Below the pieces are notes generated by a model. It saw nothing but the letters and a program-made list of their open reading frames with translations. It had not been told where the DNA came from and made no database searches. The position numbers and the translations under genes were made by a program. 5,662 nucleotides of DNA from positions 1 to 5,662 of the forward strand of contig JAJRCM010000179.1 of assembly GCA_028678965.1 (NCBI GenBank), in the 5' to 3' direction. Source of the stretch: Methanomicrobiales archaeon (GTDB taxonomy: Archaea > Halobacteriota > Methanomicrobia > Methanomicrobiales > JACTUA01). This document shows, piece after piece, positions 4,953 through 5,662 of this stretch; positions within the stretch are counted from its first letter, which is position 1; every line of letters begins with the position of its first letter.

Positions 4953-5662
4953 ATGAAGAAGATGAGAAGGTCTGCACAAAAAAAAATCCCCGATAAAGTT
5001 ATTCATGGAGGAAAAAAGCGATTTTTTGAAGAAACAACCGGGAGCTCACTGATCGATTTCAGTGCAAGCCTGAATCCGTTCCCTCCCTCCCTACCTATTC
5101 AGATAGACGTAACGAGGAGTCGCTCCTATCCGGACGATACCTATTCCTCACTCAAACAGGTGATTGGACGGATATTCCACCGGAATCCTGACGAAATCTG
5201 CGTGGGGAATGGATCAATTGAGGTGATCCGGGCATTTTGTGCAGCGGTCCTCCGGTCTACTGACCGGGTGGTCATACACCAGCCAACGTTTGGGGAATAT
5301 GCATATTCAGCACGTCTCATGGGGGCAAAGTGTACAGAAAACCCAGAGGGGGCAGCAGTCCAGTTCATCTGCAATCCCAATAATCCCACTGGTGAACTTA
5401 CTTCTAAAAAGCATCTTCTCGAGCTCGCCGATCAGGCAGAAAAAGATGGTACCCTCCTCTTTGTGGACGAAGCATTCATCGAACTCTCTGATAGGACACA
5501 GAGCCTGGCTGGTGACCCCCACCCGGCAGTCGTTGTGGCGCGTTCTCTGACCAAGTCCTTCGCAATACCTGGTCTCCGTTTTGGCTATGGTTTCGGGAAT
5601 CCAGAATTGATTGCCCGGATTGAGGCGGTACGACTACCCTGGACGGTAAATACCGTGGCTGA
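4953..5662 (+). CDS. cobD: Threonine-phosphate decarboxylase CobD, N-terminal part (runs off window)
   Basis: A PLP enzyme of aminotransferase fold type I that decarboxylates L-threonine O-3-phosphate to (R)-1-amino-2-propanol O-2-phosphate for the cobalamin nucleotide loop. 236 residues are visible; the usual length is about 350 or more, and no stop is reached. HGG (18-20) with IDFSASLNPFPP (34-45) is the CobD-type N-terminus and separates it from HisC. GNGSIEVI (85-92), NPNNPTG (141-147), VDEAF (171-175) and SLTKSFAIPGLRFGY (198-212) follow, with Lys201 the predicted PLP Schiff-base lysine and Arg209 the carboxylate-binding arginine. The ATG at 4953 follows an in-frame TAG directly, so it is the first possible start; ATG at 4962 is an alternative. 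Neither has a good ribosome site. An A9 run (4978-4986) sits in codons 9-12. Some methanogen CobDs carry an extra metal-binding C-terminal domain, which cannot be judged here. HisC is the main alternative. Confidence 0.88.
   Translation, partial: MKKMRRSAQKKIPDKVIHGGKKRFFEETTGSSLIDFSASLNPFPPSLPIQIDVTRSRSYPDDTYSSLKQVIGRIFHRNPDEICVGNGSIEVIRAFCAAVLRSTDRVVIHQPTFGEYAYSARLMGAKCTENPEGAAVQFICNPNNPTGELTSKKHLLELADQAEKDGTLLFVDEAFIELSDRTQSLAGDPHPAVVVARSLTKSFAIPGLRFGYGFGNPELIARIEAVRLPWTVNTVA

Noticed and set aside
4953..5662. Histidinol-phosphate aminotransferase (HisC) for the right-end gene
   Set aside because: The HGG at 18-20 followed by DFSASLNP is the CobD arrangement. HisC is the next-best choice and shares the PLP motifs.

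Overview
The window looks like a piece of a euryarchaeal chromosome, most likely from a methanogen of the Methanomicrobia or a close relative. The reasons are an FtsZ of the archaeal FtsZ2 type, a DUF373 membrane protein and a COG1340-type coiled-coil protein (both essentially archaeal families), a CobD-type cobalamin enzyme, AT-rich TATA-like promoter elements and T-run terminators. Base composition is moderate. The genus cannot be fixed from the sequence alone. I see no rRNA, tRNA, CRISPR array, insertion sequence or phage gene.

Layout, left to right. Positions 1-875 (+) hold the C-terminal half of an adenine deaminase (purine salvage), cut by the window edge. Positions 876-1128 are a 253-nt convergent spacer with T-runs and two consecutive hairpins. 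Then come four genes on the minus strand, in transcription order: a 58-codon ribbon-helix-helix regulator (4778-4602, CdrS-like), ftsZ2 (4591-3464), a long coiled-coil protein (3167 or 3161 down to 2301) and a six-helix DUF373 membrane protein (2250-1129). At the right end, divergent from the regulator, is the N-terminal part of cobD (4953-5662, +), threonine-phosphate decarboxylase of the cobalamin nucleotide-loop pathway, open at the window edge.

The core is the cdrS-ftsZ2 pair. The regulator's stop codon overlaps the Shine-Dalgarno sequence of ftsZ2, so the two are almost certainly co-transcribed and probably translationally coupled. The 174-nt divergent region between cdrS and cobD is packed with short palindromes and three copies of a 9-mer, T(A/G)TCAGA(C/T)A, spaced 33 and 31 nt apart. 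This looks like a multi-site operator, and autoregulation by the ribbon-helix-helix protein is the simplest hypothesis. The coiled-coil and DUF373 genes downstream are co-oriented, but each is preceded by a similar candidate promoter (ACTGATA-(TA)-AAACC), so they are probably separate or partly separate transcripts. Their closeness to the division genes is suggestive only.

The small regulator and the cobD fragment are both easy to miss in a length- or stop-filtered gene scan. They were read directly from the sequence.
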